A stretch of 64,000 nt of DNA from JBCCSZ01 sp039821145 (GCA_039821145.1 JBCBOS010000007.1:62001-126000), one strand, 5' to 3'; counted from the stretch's first letter, positions 1 to 8,554 are shown. Numbers and translations: made by a program. The notes: generated from the letters alone by a model not told the origin.

Positions 1-887
1 AGTTGTTCTACCTCCGCAAGTTTCTCCTCAGAGGCAAGGCACCGATCCTTTTGCTTGGACAAATGTCTCGACACTTTTTTCCTCGCCTGATCATCGCCAT
101 GATCGTTGATGTGATTGAGGAGGTTGTTGCAAGGCTGGGGCTCGAAATACAGAAAGGCATGCAACGGATCTGGCGCGAAATCCCTTTGGTGATAGGATGC
201 GATCTGCCCTTGGCCCGAGGTGGAGGCCTGTTCAGCGAAGAGAACATCCACCAATTCCAAGGCAAAAGAATCGATCTGCTCGTATGCATATCGATGAGCC
301 ATATTGCCGAGGATGTTGCGCTTCATTCGTTCCCCGGTGTAAAACGATTGAGGGTCCATTCTCATCACCTTTTCAATCTGTTCTCTCAAGCGTTTTTTGT
401 CCAGGTGAAATTGGGTGGCGAAGATCAAAGACTCCATTTGCTGCCGGTATCTTTCATCCCTGATGTGTTGGCTGGCCAGGCGAATCAGCCTGTGTTTGTC
501 TTTCAGATTGGGAATGGCAAAATGTTGTAGATCGGCAATTGCTCTCTCCCAATTCTCAGCAGTCAAAGATTCCAGAATTTGGAACAAAGCTGCCTCATCC
601 ATCATCCCCAGGTAAAACGGCAAGAATAGATCATCGATGGAAAACTCGGAATACAAATCTTGGGCATTCTCGAAGCGGTAGACATACTTGACGCCCTGAG
701 ACAGCACCAAATTGGTCGTTTCCCCATCTGCCAATAAAGGAAAGACCTTCTGATGGACAACAGAATCGAAGCTTGATGCATCAGTCATGGTGGATTGGGG
801 TTTGTCTATGAACGAAGCAAGGCCCAAGAAGAGGGCCATGAGGAGGCAGTATTTCCCTGGCATAAGGGTCTGGTTGTGGGTTGTCAT
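1..887 (-). CDS. Hypothetical exported protein, C-terminus cut by window edge
   Basis: The frame is open from an ATG at 887 to the left edge (about 295 codons, no stop seen), so the gene continues outside the window. Residues ~12-26 are hydrophobic (YCLLMALFLGLASF) after a short polar stretch and look like a signal peptide. The rest is a soluble, helix-rich sequence with many Leu/Gln/Arg/Glu; a stretch near residue 255 reads PQPCNNLLNHINDH. I recognise no family. It starts 38 bases after the gmhA stop on the same strand and could be the last gene of the heptose/glycosyltransferase transcript, but nothing in the protein links it to sugars. The alternative frames here are broken or lack a plausible start. 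Confidence 0.6.
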   Translation of the reverse strand, partial: MTTHNQTLMPGKYCLLMALFLGLASFIDKPQSTMTDASSFDSVVHQKVFPLLADGETTNLVLSQGVKYVYRFENAQDLYSEFSIDDLFLPFYLGMMDEAALFQILESLTAENWERAIADLQHFAIPNLKDKHRLIRLASQHIRDERYRQQMESLIFATQFHLDKKRLREQIEKVMRMDPQSFYTGERMKRNILGNMAHRYAYEQIDSFALELVDVLFAEQASTSGQGQIASYHQRDFAPDPLHAFLYFEPQPCNNLLNHINDHGDDQARKKVSRHLSKQKDRCLASEEKLAEVEQ

Positions 888-925
888 CGGAATCAATGAG
901 TCAATGAAAACGATGTGAGAATTGT

Positions 926-1525
926 CTAGTCTTGGGAGGGCCGAAAATCTGGAAACATCGCCGCCTCCACCATCTCACAAAGCGTATGTCCCACCAACAT
1001 GTGGCATTCCTGGATGCGAGGGACATTGGTAGAAGGGATGGCCAACAGAAAATCACAATGCTCTTTGAGCTTTCCCCCACCAGCTCCCGTGAATCCGACC
1101 GTTGTCATGCCCAATTCTTGGGCTTTTTTCATTGCCAAAATCACGTTCCTGGAGTTTCCGGAGGTCGACATCCCAATCAATACATCCCCGGTTTTGCCCA
1201 TGCACTGAGTGATCCGCTCGTAGATGTGGTCAAAGGAATAATCATTGGCCACCGCTGTCAGATAAGACGTATTGACATGAAGGGCCTCTGCAAACAAAGG
1301 GGGCCTGTCGAAATAATAGCGTCCAGATAGCTCGGCCGACAAATGTTGGGCATCAGCCGCGCTGCCTCCATTGCCACAAAATAAGACCTTGCCCTCATTT
1401 TCATAGCACTTGATCATGGCATCAGCAACGGCACGAACGTTCTGCAGAAGGGCATCGTCTTCCAGCAAGCGTTGTTTGAGATCGATCGAAGCTTGGAGGT
1501 TTTTGCTGATCAAAGAATGGGTCAT
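926..1525 (-). CDS. gmhA: Phosphoheptose (sedoheptulose-7-phosphate) isomerase
   Basis: This 199-residue SIS-domain protein has the length and layout of GmhA, which converts sedoheptulose 7-phosphate to D-glycero-D-manno-heptose 7-phosphate, the first step of ADP-heptose synthesis in the cytosol. The phosphosugar-binding segments GNGGSAADAQHLSAEL (residues ~51-66) and GMSTSGNSRNV (~117-127) are present, and the C-terminal IQECHMLVGHTLCEMVE helix carries the Glu/His typical of the active site. Its ATG overlaps the stop of the upstream glycosyltransferase by one base (TGATG), which supports translational coupling. The heptose kinase of the same pathway lies ~2.3 kb upstream on the same strand. 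Other SIS proteins such as DiaA are similar, but the neighbours favour GmhA. Confidence 0.9.
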   Translation of the reverse strand: MTHSLISKNLQASIDLKQRLLEDDALLQNVRAVADAMIKCYENEGKVLFCGNGGSAADAQHLSAELSGRYYFDRPPLFAEALHVNTSYLTAVANDYSFDHIYERITQCMGKTGDVLIGMSTSGNSRNVILAMKKAQELGMTTVGFTGAGGGKLKEHCDFLLAIPSTNVPRIQECHMLVGHTLCEMVEAAMFPDFRPSQD

Positions 1526-2427
1526 CAGTTGGGATTTTGCGATTCCAAAGACAATATGGCATCCAGGACTTCGTCGACGGTGATGGCATCAAGCACGTCT
1601 TGGCGGTACTCCCTGGTGTAAAAGGCATCCATCAACTTGGAAGATACGATCTTTTTCATTCTCTGGTAGCCGTATATTTCTGTCGAACTTGTACAAGTAA
1701 AAAGCGCAACACTGGGGATTTTCAGGGCCAGGGCCAGATGCATTCCCAGGGTATCTCCCGAGATGAAAATGCTGCATTCCGAGATGTCCTGTATGTAGTC
1801 TTTGAGGTGATCTCTTTGTTCAAAAAAGCGAATCCGAAACCCTCTGTCCCTCAACTGATCGGCCAATTCTTCGTATTTGTCCCAGCACTTGGTTGGCCAC
1901 CGATCCCCTGCCCTGTTTTCAATCCCTACCAATTTGGCTTGCGGCTTGGCTGGCACATCTTCCCGGATCAGGTATTCCTCTCCAGCAAACACATGGCCCA
2001 TCATGCGAAACAAAATTTCCTGTACAGAAGCCGTGTTTTGCTTTTTGATCTCATCGGCCTGTTGCTTGCCAAATTTGGAAATCAAGCCCATGTCAAACCA
2101 CTCGGAGGAGTCCTCAGAATACAGCACTTTGCCATCGTCGACATAAGCCCCCACCAATTTGTCTTTCGATGCCTTTGTGGCCAATTGGGCACAAGACAGT
2201 TCGTCGTCCAAGGAAATGACCAAATCGAAATGTCCCAGGTCCTGATGTGCCGCCTGGTCAATGTCCAGGATGCTGAGATTGGGCAGCTCTTGGGGAAGCA
2301 GATCGCAATTTGCGCCTTTGGAAATCCAAACGACCTGATCGTTTTGGTACAAGTGCAAGAGGGTCGAGGTTCTGACAACATCGCCGGAAGCCCCCGTTTT
2401 GACCAATAAAATTCTTCGATTCTGCAT
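1525..2427 (-). CDS. Glycosyltransferase family 9 (heptosyltransferase-like)
   Basis: A 300-residue GT-B-fold protein of the GT9 (WaaC/WaaF heptosyltransferase) type. The N-terminus RRILLVKTGASGDVV matches the family start in which the sugar acceptor/donor loop follows beta-1. The C-terminal half has ISGDTLGMHLALALKIPSVALF (residues ~225-246), the donor-binding element equivalent to the S/TDTGPMHLA motif of GT9 enzymes. GT9 enzymes transfer ADP-heptose to lipid or glycan acceptors at the inner membrane. The gene sits between a GT4 gene (5-base gap) and gmhA (1-base overlap), so donor synthesis and transfer are encoded together. The acceptor cannot be told from sequence, and some GT9 enzymes act on non-LPS glycans. 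Confidence 0.82.
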   Translation of the reverse strand: MQNRRILLVKTGASGDVVRTSTLLHLYQNDQVVWISKGANCDLLPQELPNLSILDIDQAAHQDLGHFDLVISLDDELSCAQLATKASKDKLVGAYVDDGKVLYSEDSSEWFDMGLISKFGKQQADEIKKQNTASVQEILFRMMGHVFAGEEYLIREDVPAKPQAKLVGIENRAGDRWPTKCWDKYEELADQLRDRGFRIRFFEQRDHLKDYIQDISECSIFISGDTLGMHLALALKIPSVALFTCTSSTEIYGYQRMKKIVSSKLMDAFYTREYRQDVLDAITVDEVLDAILSLESQNPN

Positions 2428-2432
2428 GTGTC

Positions 2433-3608
2433 CTATCGCTTGTTGTTCATCTGTGTGACATCCTCGGTTTCCAACATCTTACCCATCATTTCTTCCACAT
2501 TGGAATAGCCCAGGTGCTGGTTGAGGTTGCCGATGTTTTCTTCGAAATTTTCTGTCTCTCCATATTCATACACCTTCGCCACCCCCTTGGCAATGGCCGC
2601 CGGGGAGTTGTTGGGAATGACGGTTCCAGTTTTGCCCTCCACCACCAATTCAGACAATCCTCCCACATCATTGACCACCACCGGAATGTTGAATCCATAG
2701 GCAATCATCAGGATGCCACTTTGGGAAGCAGAATTGTAAGGCAAACAGACCATATCTGCCGCCTTGAAATAAGGCTCGATCTTTTCGTTGTCGATGAATT
2801 GATTGATCAGGGTCGTTTTGTCCTCAATGCCCTCCTCCCGGATGATGTCTTCGTAGTAACTGATCTTTTCATAGCATTCTCCGACAATCAGCAGACTGTA
2901 GTTGTCGTCCCCATTTTTGATCATGGGAAAAGCTCTGATCAATTTGTCCAGCCCTTTGTACCGTCGGATCAAGCCAAAGAACAGAATGACCCTATCGCCT
3001 TCTGGAATGTTCAAAAATCGTCTGGCACTCGCCTTGTCATAAGTCCCGAAATTGTAGCAATCATAGACTGACAAAGTGGTCTTGAAAATGGGTTTTTGAT
3101 GAACCGCAGCGATCTGCTTTTTGACAAATTCAGATTGGCAAACAAAGTAATCGGCAATGTCCAGGGTGATTTTACTGAAGAAGCGATCAAACCATCGGTC
3201 TTCATGAGAGATGTAATTTTCCACCAAAAAAGTAATCTTGGCCCCTGTCAGTTTTTTCACAAAATGAGCAATCGTGCCATAGGCTGGTCCAAAAAATGGC
3301 ATCCACCAGATGAAAATCACATTGTCCGGGGCCAGCGCCTTGATCTTTTGAATGGCGCGGTACCAAGAGAGCGGGTTGATGGAGTTGATGATCCGATGAA
3401 TCCTGTCTTGGTGACTGAAGAAGACATTTTTTGACTGGTCGAACTGGGTTTTGCCCGGAAAGAAAATCTTGGGATACAAGAGGGAAAAGGAAATAGTGTG
3501 GCAGTCATAGCCCAGTTTTGTGAGTGTGCTGAACAGATGTGCCTCCACCAAGGCCTGTCCCCCACGATATGGATATGCCGGTCCAATGATCACTATTTTT
3601 TTCTTCAT
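2433..3608 (-). CDS. Glycosyltransferase family 4
   Basis: A 391-residue GT-B glycosyltransferase. The N-terminal domain starts MKKKIVIIGPAYPYRGG, the glycine-rich acceptor loop of GT4 enzymes. The C-terminal domain has FFGLIRRYKGLDKLIRAF (residues ~209-226) and the donor-binding region with LPYNSASQSGILMIAYGFNIP (~300-320), where the usual E-x7-E appears as a degenerate SxSG-type element. It uses a nucleotide sugar as donor; donor and acceptor are not predictable here. It lies in the hldA - GT4 - GT9 - gmhA block, five bases upstream of the GT9 gene. A -7-like box with an upstream TTTG lies 62-91 bases before the start. Odd feature: no clear E-x7-E pair. Confidence 0.85.
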   Translation of the reverse strand: MKKKIVIIGPAYPYRGGQALVEAHLFSTLTKLGYDCHTISFSLLYPKIFFPGKTQFDQSKNVFFSHQDRIHRIINSINPLSWYRAIQKIKALAPDNVIFIWWMPFFGPAYGTIAHFVKKLTGAKITFLVENYISHEDRWFDRFFSKITLDIADYFVCQSEFVKKQIAAVHQKPIFKTTLSVYDCYNFGTYDKASARRFLNIPEGDRVILFFGLIRRYKGLDKLIRAFPMIKNGDDNYSLLIVGECYEKISYYEDIIREEGIEDKTTLINQFIDNEKIEPYFKAADMVCLPYNSASQSGILMIAYGFNIPVVVNDVGGLSELVVEGKTGTVIPNNSPAAIAKGVAKVYEYGETENFEENIGNLNQHLGYSNVEEMMGKMLETEDVTQMNNKR

Positions 3609-3669
3609 ACAAGCGGATTTAAATCTATGGGAAAACCTTTGCCAAAGACGGGTTTTCTACTTTTTGCGC

Positions 3670-3699
3670 CGAAAATAGCCAATCTTTTGGTGAAACAAA
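3670..3699 (-). promoter_or_regulatory. Candidate promoter for the GT4-GT9-gmhA block
   Basis: On the minus strand TTTG (3699-3696) is followed after 18 bases by TATTTTCG (3677-3670), one mismatch from the Bacteroidota -7 consensus TAnnTTTG. This would give a leader of roughly 55 bases before the ATG at 3608. It is a pattern match only. Confidence 0.35.
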
Positions 3700-3788
3700 G
3701 CCAATTTTGAGATGCATCTTGGCAAAGCCTCCTCTGCAGGGAAAAAAGTCGGGGTTGCACAAGCAAATGCAGCATCTGAGTCATTCCC

Positions 3789-4745
3789 CTACTCTACCAA
3801 GCCATGCTTTTCTGCAGACTGGGTCGACAAGATGTTTTCAAACTCTTCCTGGTTGATGGCGTAGGTGTATGGATAAGAAACCACGATCTGGCCCGCCTTG
3901 TTGGCAGCCCTCACGGACTCCTCCAATCCATGGTCCTTGTTGAGCATGACAGACAGGACCGACAAAACGGTATCTCCCGCACCCGATACATCAAATACCC
4001 GGACAGCCTCCGTTTTTTGGTGAAAGACGCCATGCTCCGAGACCAGGGTCATCCCATGCATGCCCCGGGTGACCAGCAGGTAATCGAAGTCAAACTGCGA
4101 GACCACCTGGCGCGCATATTTGACAACCTCTTCATCCGTATTGTCGATCTTTTTACCAACGATGACACAAAGTTCTTTCAAATTGGGCTTCACCAAATAA
4201 GCACCACGGTACTTTTCCCAATCATTGCCCTTTGGATCGATGAGAACCTTGATCTTGGGTTGGTACTGGACCAGGGACTTTACCATCTCATCGGAACAAA
4301 CTCCCTTGGCGTAATCGGAGATCAGGACGATGTCGATTTGGTGCTGATCGATGAGGCCAGCAACTTGTTGGTTGAAGCGCTGGTTGTTTTGTCGAAGAAT
4401 CGTCTCTTTGTCCAATCGCAAAAGCTGCTGCTTGCTGGAGATGATTCTCGTTTTGGTGGTGGTGACAAAATCTCCATCGGGTATGATGAATGAGTGCTCG
4501 ATTTGGTCTTCTGTCAGCAATTGCCGGAGGATGGTTCCCTCGCTGTCGTCTCCCACTAAACCAGAGAGAATACAGGCATTTCCAATGTTCGAGATGTTTT
4601 TGGCCACATTGGCTGCCCCTCCAAGTCTGTAGAACTGACTGCCAACATTGACGATGGGCACGGGAGCTTCTGGTGAGATTTTCTCTGTGATCCCCTCTAT
4701 GTAATGGTCCAACATCACGTCACCGACGATGAGTATTTTATTCAT
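3789..4745 (-). CDS. hldA: D-glycero-D-manno-heptose 7-phosphate kinase (PfkB family)
   Basis: A 318-residue PfkB/ribokinase-family protein resembling the kinase half of HldE (RfaE domain I). It phosphorylates heptose 7-phosphate at C1 to give heptose 1,7-bisphosphate. Visible signs are the N-terminal ILIVGDVMLDHY and GGAANVAKNI (residues ~43-52, sugar-binding), the LIDPKGNDW segment (~168-176) and the PfkB signature DVSGAGDTV with the catalytic Asp at ~258. There is no nucleotidyltransferase half, so adenylylation to ADP-heptose must be by a separate HldC-type protein, not present in this window. It is 180 bases upstream of the GT4 gene on the same strand. Confidence 0.88.
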   Translation of the reverse strand: MNKILIVGDVMLDHYIEGITEKISPEAPVPIVNVGSQFYRLGGAANVAKNISNIGNACILSGLVGDDSEGTILRQLLTEDQIEHSFIIPDGDFVTTTKTRIISSKQQLLRLDKETILRQNNQRFNQQVAGLIDQHQIDIVLISDYAKGVCSDEMVKSLVQYQPKIKVLIDPKGNDWEKYRGAYLVKPNLKELCVIVGKKIDNTDEEVVKYARQVVSQFDFDYLLVTRGMHGMTLVSEHGVFHQKTEAVRVFDVSGAGDTVLSVLSVMLNKDHGLEESVRAANKAGQIVVSYPYTYAINQEEFENILSTQSAEKHGLVE

Positions 4746-5584
4746 GTTCTGTATGTATTTACCCCAGTGCTTACGGAAAGCAAGAGGAATTGGCCGTTAA
4801 ATCGGCGATAAATTCATAGAAAATTTGAAATTGACCCAAATTTTGGAAATGAGACGCATGTTCGATGCATCGATGAGGTGACAGATGGGTCGGCAGTCGT
4901 CTTTCGACAAGCGCTGAGTATCTTGTGATCAGCTTTGAGGTAGTTGTGGATTGTAGCCTCCATCGGAATTGGAATGTTTAGGCAAGCAATGCTTTGGGAT
5001 GGCCCAGTTGGGAAGGCCAGAGAACTTGCTATGTCATCGGATGCATTCAATGGTCACATTTTGGGGTAAAATTACGCTTTTTTTCCATATCATCTGTTGG
5101 GTAGAGAGCTGGGGGGGGAATAATTGCGTGCTGGCGTTTGGGAGAGCGCTGAGAGAGAAGGTTTGAAAGAAGCTTGTTATGTGGGTTTTAGGGGCTTCTG
5201 ATCTGCGGAGACTTGGGAGGTGGTGGGGTGTAGAATGGGCTTAATTGGGTGGGACCCGCCCTCTAGGCAAGCACAAAAGCTCCCCCCTTTTCAGACTCGT
5301 ACCCAACGCACGACTCCGTCAACCCAAACCTAGACACTGTTGTCCAAATGGGATCATTTTTCAAGCCAGCCAAATCACCTCCGCGGACCGAATGACTTGG
5401 CTTTTTGTCTATAATAGGACACGCCACCCCCACAAATTCCATAAATTTTCGATATATTTTTATTTCACTAAATCAATAGATCTTTCCCAACTCTCTGATC
5501 AACAAATACTTGTCAATCACTTGATGAAAAATAAAATGTTTTCATCAGTTATTTTTATTTTCATAATGTGATGCATATTCCCAG
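4746..5584. other. Non-coding region between hldA and the mqn operon
   Basis: About 840 bases in which I find no convincing gene on either strand; frames of up to ~100 codons exist but have no family features and unnatural composition. Base composition changes along the stretch: the left part is mixed, 5100-5240 is G-rich on the plus strand, and 5440-5580 is strongly AT-rich. A 9-bp hairpin lies at 5522-5547. It may hold the hldA promoter (minus strand, near 4760-4800, no clear TAnnTTTG seen), a small RNA or decayed sequence. Confidence 0.5.
5522..5547 (+). repeat. Perfect 9-bp hairpin in AT-rich non-coding DNA
   Basis: TGATGAAAA (5522-5530) and its reverse complement TTTTCATCA (5539-5547) flank an 8-base loop and are followed by GTTATTTTTATTTTC. 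The layout is like an intrinsic terminator with a weak AT-rich stem. No gene ends just upstream on the plus strand, so what it would terminate is unknown. Confidence 0.45.
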
Positions 5585-5764
5585 CTAAAAAGCAGTCAGG
5601 ACAACCAAGTTCTGCATCCACAAAAGGCTCAAAAACAACGCACGTCCCAGTGCAATCAAAGCAGAGACACAGAACCATCCTTCCAGAAAAAAGAGTGAGT
5701 CAAGGGAAAACACAATCCCAACTGAGATGCGAAATGGCACAAGCCAAAGGCCCAGCCCAATCAA
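5585..5764 (-). CDS. Possible small hydrophobic membrane protein after mqnA (doubtful)
   Basis: Immediately after the mqnA TGA the same frame stays open for 59 sense codons, beginning TTG ATT GGG and ending TAG at 5587-5585. The product would be very hydrophobic (LIGLGLWLVPF near the start, then ALIALGRALFLSLLWMQNLV), compatible with two membrane segments. There is no ATG before codon 50, so translation would need TTG directly abutting the stop, or readthrough. It may be a real small protein, a remnant of a longer gene, or chance. I know of no family for it. Confidence 0.2.
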   Translation of the reverse strand: MIGLGLWLVPFRISVGIVFSLDSLFFLEGWFCVSALIALGRALFLSLLWMQNLVVLTAF

Positions 5765-6532
5765 TCAGACCAATACAGGCTGTACCGGAGAATTGACCAT
5801 TTTCAAAAATATCTGCAGGGCTTTCTTCTTTTTGGTATCGAGCTGGTAGCTGATGTGGTGGGTAAAATAATGCTGCAAGTCAAAGTCGGGCCGAGGACTG
5901 GGAATCAGATACACCAATTGCGGGATTTGCCGAACCCCTTCCGCCAGTGCTTCATTGAAGCGAGCCACAAAATCGGCCGGTAACGGGCGGGTGCTGATCC
6001 AGGCGGCAAATACGAAGGGAAGCCCCGTATAATCCAACCAGGCTTGCCCTAGGTCATACACATACTCGAAGCGTTTTTCCAAGCCAATGGTCCGGTCGCC
6101 GATCACCAATCCGCCCGTGGTACCGCCAATCTGGTCGATGTATCCCTTTTGGGCTGGGATCATCTCTGGGGCAATGTTCCAGTACCGACGAGCCAATACC
6201 TTGGTCAGGGCCACAGAGGAGCGAGAGTGGTAATCCAGATACAGGCGATCCATTTGCTCGATGGGGCAATCGCCATAGATGCAGACGGTGTATACTTTAC
6301 CGACTGTGCCAATGCAAAAATCGGAAATGACATGCGCCTCGGGCAACTCAGGAATGACCGCCACAGGAACCAGCCCCAAATCCGCCTCTCCACTCTTCAA
6401 TTTGAGAGCCGTCTGAGAAGGGATGTCCAAACTGATGTTGATGTCTTGATCGAAGCCATTCTTGACCAGTCCGTACATAAAAGGCTTCGTGTTCAAGTAA
6501 CTGACTGCCGTGAGATTCAATTTGTTCTTCAT
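5765..6532 (-). CDS. mqnA: Chorismate dehydratase (futalosine pathway of menaquinone)
   Basis: A 255-residue periplasmic-binding-fold enzyme of the MqnA/MqnD superfamily. MqnA dehydrates chorismate to 3-[(1-carboxyvinyl)oxy]benzoate, the entry step of futalosine-dependent menaquinone synthesis. Recognisable parts are AVSYLNTKPFMYGL (residues ~9-22), the SGEADLGLVPVA motif (~48-59, the S-G-x2-D-x-G-L-x-P core), LDYHSRSSVALTKVL (~99-113) and GDRTIGLE (~145-152), followed by LGQAWLDYTGLPFVFAAW (~162-179). It is the last gene of an operon with a histidine phosphatase (12-base gap) and mqnE, whose product uses the MqnA product as substrate. Length and motifs are normal. Confidence 0.93.
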   Translation of the reverse strand: MKNKLNLTAVSYLNTKPFMYGLVKNGFDQDINISLDIPSQTALKLKSGEADLGLVPVAVIPELPEAHVISDFCIGTVGKVYTVCIYGDCPIEQMDRLYLDYHSRSSVALTKVLARRYWNIAPEMIPAQKGYIDQIGGTTGGLVIGDRTIGLEKRFEYVYDLGQAWLDYTGLPFVFAAWISTRPLPADFVARFNEALAEGVRQIPQLVYLIPSPRPDFDLQHYFTHHISYQLDTKKKKALQIFLKMVNSPVQPVLV

Positions 6533-6544
6533 ACGTCCGCTTGA

Positions 6545-7162
6545 CTAGGTGTTGGATAAGTGTACCGTATCATTTTTCTTCAACATGTGAAACCGACCGT
6601 CCTCCAAGCGAAACTGGTACAGTCCCGTATTGGCATGTCGGTAATTTTCCATTGCACTAGCGGATTGATCGTTGAGCAAACACATCAGACAACGCATGGC
6701 GCGCCCATGTGAACAAACCAGGATGTTTTCTTCGGTCCGCTGGCGAAGGTGATCGACAAACTTGCTCAGGCGGGCAATCATCTCAGCGGCAGATTCGCCC
6801 CCTTCGACACTCGCCGAAAAATTGCCCCTCTTCCATTCCCCAACCACACGCAGGTAGGAATCTTTCATCCAAGGCTCACTTTCCTTGCCTTCGTGGATGC
6901 CCCACCCAATTTCGTTGATCTCTGGCCACTTTTCCCAGGTAATCCCCCGATCAATGAACCAGCTGGCCGTCTCGCGGGTGCGCTTGAGGCTGGAGGTCAG
7001 CACCAACTCGAAAGGCACTTCCTTGTAGTGGTCGAAAAAAGCCTTGGCTTGCTGTCGCCCGGTATCATTGAGAGAAGAGTCTACACCGCTTCCCTGGATG
7101 ATGTGTTGCCGATTGAATTCCGTCTGTCCATGACGGATGATGTATATGGTGGATTTGCTCAA
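6545..7162 (-). CDS. Histidine phosphatase family protein (phosphoglycerate-mutase fold)
   Basis: A 205-residue branch-1 histidine phosphatase. The catalytic motif YIIRHGQTEFN (His at ~10) is at the N-terminus; RTRETA (~61-66), EINEIGWGIHEG (~80-91) and the second catalytic His in VCSHGRAMR (~149-157) follow in the right order. Such enzymes include alpha-ribazole phosphatase, cofactor-dependent phosphoglycerate mutase and broad phosphatases, and the substrate here is not evident. Its start overlaps the mqnE stop by four bases, and mqnA follows after 12 bases, so it is co-expressed with menaquinone genes; whether it acts in that pathway is speculation. Confidence 0.85.
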   Translation of the reverse strand: MSKSTIYIIRHGQTEFNRQHIIQGSGVDSSLNDTGRQQAKAFFDHYKEVPFELVLTSSLKRTRETASWFIDRGITWEKWPEINEIGWGIHEGKESEPWMKDSYLRVVGEWKRGNFSASVEGGESAAEMIARLSKFVDHLRQRTEENILVCSHGRAMRCLMCLLNDQSASAMENYRHANTGLYQFRLEDGRFHMLKKNDTVHLSNT

Positions 7163-8376
7163 TTGCTTGATTTTGTTTTGTTGACAACAGGCAGGGAAAC
7201 ATAGCCGCGGAATTTTGTGTCTTCCCCGAATACGTGATCCGTATAGTCTGTCACAACATTGTACAAGGTATCTCTCTCGATGGGCTTCCGACCCACATTG
7301 CGAATGAGATTGACCAATTCGCGGGTACTCAAAGCCGGATTTTGCTCTTCCGACCCTGCCATGGAGTAAATTTTGGTGGTATCGTCAATCGTCCCATCGA
7401 TGTCGTCCACTCCAAAGGCCAACGACAATTGGGCCGTATTGCGACCGATCATGGGCCAGTAGGATTTGACATGGGCAAAATTGTCCAAGTAGATGCGCCC
7501 CATAGCGTAGGTCCGCAAGTCTTCCAAGATCGAGACTTCTGGAATGTGAGACATCTGGTTGCCTTTGTTGCGAAATTTCAAAGGGATGAATGTCTGAAAT
7601 CCGCCTGTCCGATCCTGTAGCTGCCGCAGCTTTTCCATGTGATCGATCCGGTGGACATATTTTTCAATGTGCCCGTACAACATCGTGGCGTTGGACCGAC
7701 AGTCCAGATTGTGCCAAACTTCGTGAATGTCCAACCACTCTTGGCCCGTGCATTTGCCCCGAGCAATTTGCTTGCGAATTTCGGGATCAAATATTTCTGC
7801 TCCGCCCCCTGGCATCGAATTCAAGCCAGACTCCTTCATCAACTTCATGCCCTCCTCATAGCTGATCCTGGCCTTTTTGAAGATGTAGTGGTACTCCACC
7901 GGAGTAAGTGCCTTGATGTGCAGCTCTGGACGATGCTCGCGGATTTGCCGAAACAGCGTAGAATAAAACTCCACATCGTACTGTGGCATCACTCCCCCGA
8001 CGATGTGTACCTCTGTGACAGGCTTGCCATCGTATTTGCGAATGATGTCCATGATGTCCTCCAAACTGTGTTCCCAGCCCTCACTGCGCTTTTTGATCAA
8101 CTGTGAATAGGAGCAAAACGTACAGGTGTAAATGCAGACATTGGTCGGCTCAACGTGAAAATTGCGGTTGAAATAGGTCTTGTTGCCATGCCGTTGCTCG
8201 CGGAGAAGATTGGCAAGTCCACCCAGCAATGACAAGTCTGCATGCTCGTACAAATACAGCCCTTCTTCTGGATCGATGCGGCCACCATTGAGGACTTTTT
8301 CCCCAATGTCCCGAATCTTCGGGTCCAACTCGGGCCGATCTAACAATTGGTGAATACTAGAATTGGTACTAATCAT
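7159..8376 (-). CDS. mqnE: Aminodeoxyfutalosine synthase (radical SAM)
   Basis: A 405-residue radical SAM enzyme. MqnE joins S-adenosylmethionine with the MqnA product to make 6-amino-6-deoxyfutalosine. The cluster-binding motif is CIYTCTFC (CX3CX2C, Cys 81, 85, 88), followed by VHIVGGVMPQ and later GGGAEIFD and the C-terminal NTAQLSLAFGVDDIDGT, all typical of the MqnE/MqnC/CofH group. I chose the ATG at 8376 because a good -7 box (8410-8403) lies 26 bases upstream; the longer frame starting at 8436 would begin upstream of that promoter and adds 20 unlike residues. It overlaps the phosphatase gene by four bases and heads the mqnE - phosphatase - mqnA transcript. Confidence 0.93.
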   Translation of the reverse strand: MISTNSSIHQLLDRPELDPKIRDIGEKVLNGGRIDPEEGLYLYEHADLSLLGGLANLLREQRHGNKTYFNRNFHVEPTNVCIYTCTFCSYSQLIKKRSEGWEHSLEDIMDIIRKYDGKPVTEVHIVGGVMPQYDVEFYSTLFRQIREHRPELHIKALTPVEYHYIFKKARISYEEGMKLMKESGLNSMPGGGAEIFDPEIRKQIARGKCTGQEWLDIHEVWHNLDCRSNATMLYGHIEKYVHRIDHMEKLRQLQDRTGGFQTFIPLKFRNKGNQMSHIPEVSILEDLRTYAMGRIYLDNFAHVKSYWPMIGRNTAQLSLAFGVDDIDGTIDDTTKIYSMAGSEEQNPALSTRELVNLIRNVGRKPIERDTLYNVVTDYTDHVFGEDTKFRGYVSLPVVNKTKSSN

Positions 8377-8402
8377 AGTTGGATGACTTTCATTTGCTGT
8401 GG

Positions 8403-8410
8403 CAAATATA
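8403..8410 (-). promoter_or_regulatory. -7 box of the mqnE operon promoter
   Basis: TATATTTG on the minus strand matches TAnnTTTG exactly and ends 26 bases before the mqnE ATG at 8376. A TTG lies 23 bases upstream, slightly too far for an ideal -33 element. It decides between the two possible mqnE starts. Confidence 0.65.
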
Positions 8411-8554
8411 TGGAACAAAGACCGTTTTCCCTTCAATTGCTACAGGAATAGGTCTTCAAAGATACTAACAAGTTTCACAACTTTCAGTTTCCATTGAAAT
8501 CATTTTTCTTTTCAAATACTGCAAAGAACAGGCCCTTTTGGCTTTTGCGGGTCG

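Noticed and set aside
4814..5571. Frames of 65-108 codons in the non-coding region before the mqn operon
   Set aside because: No motifs, no promoter with a suitable distance, and unusual residue composition; treated as non-coding.
8377..8436. Longer N-terminus for mqnE
   Set aside because: The extension starts upstream of an exact -7 box at 8403-8410, so it would lie outside the transcript.
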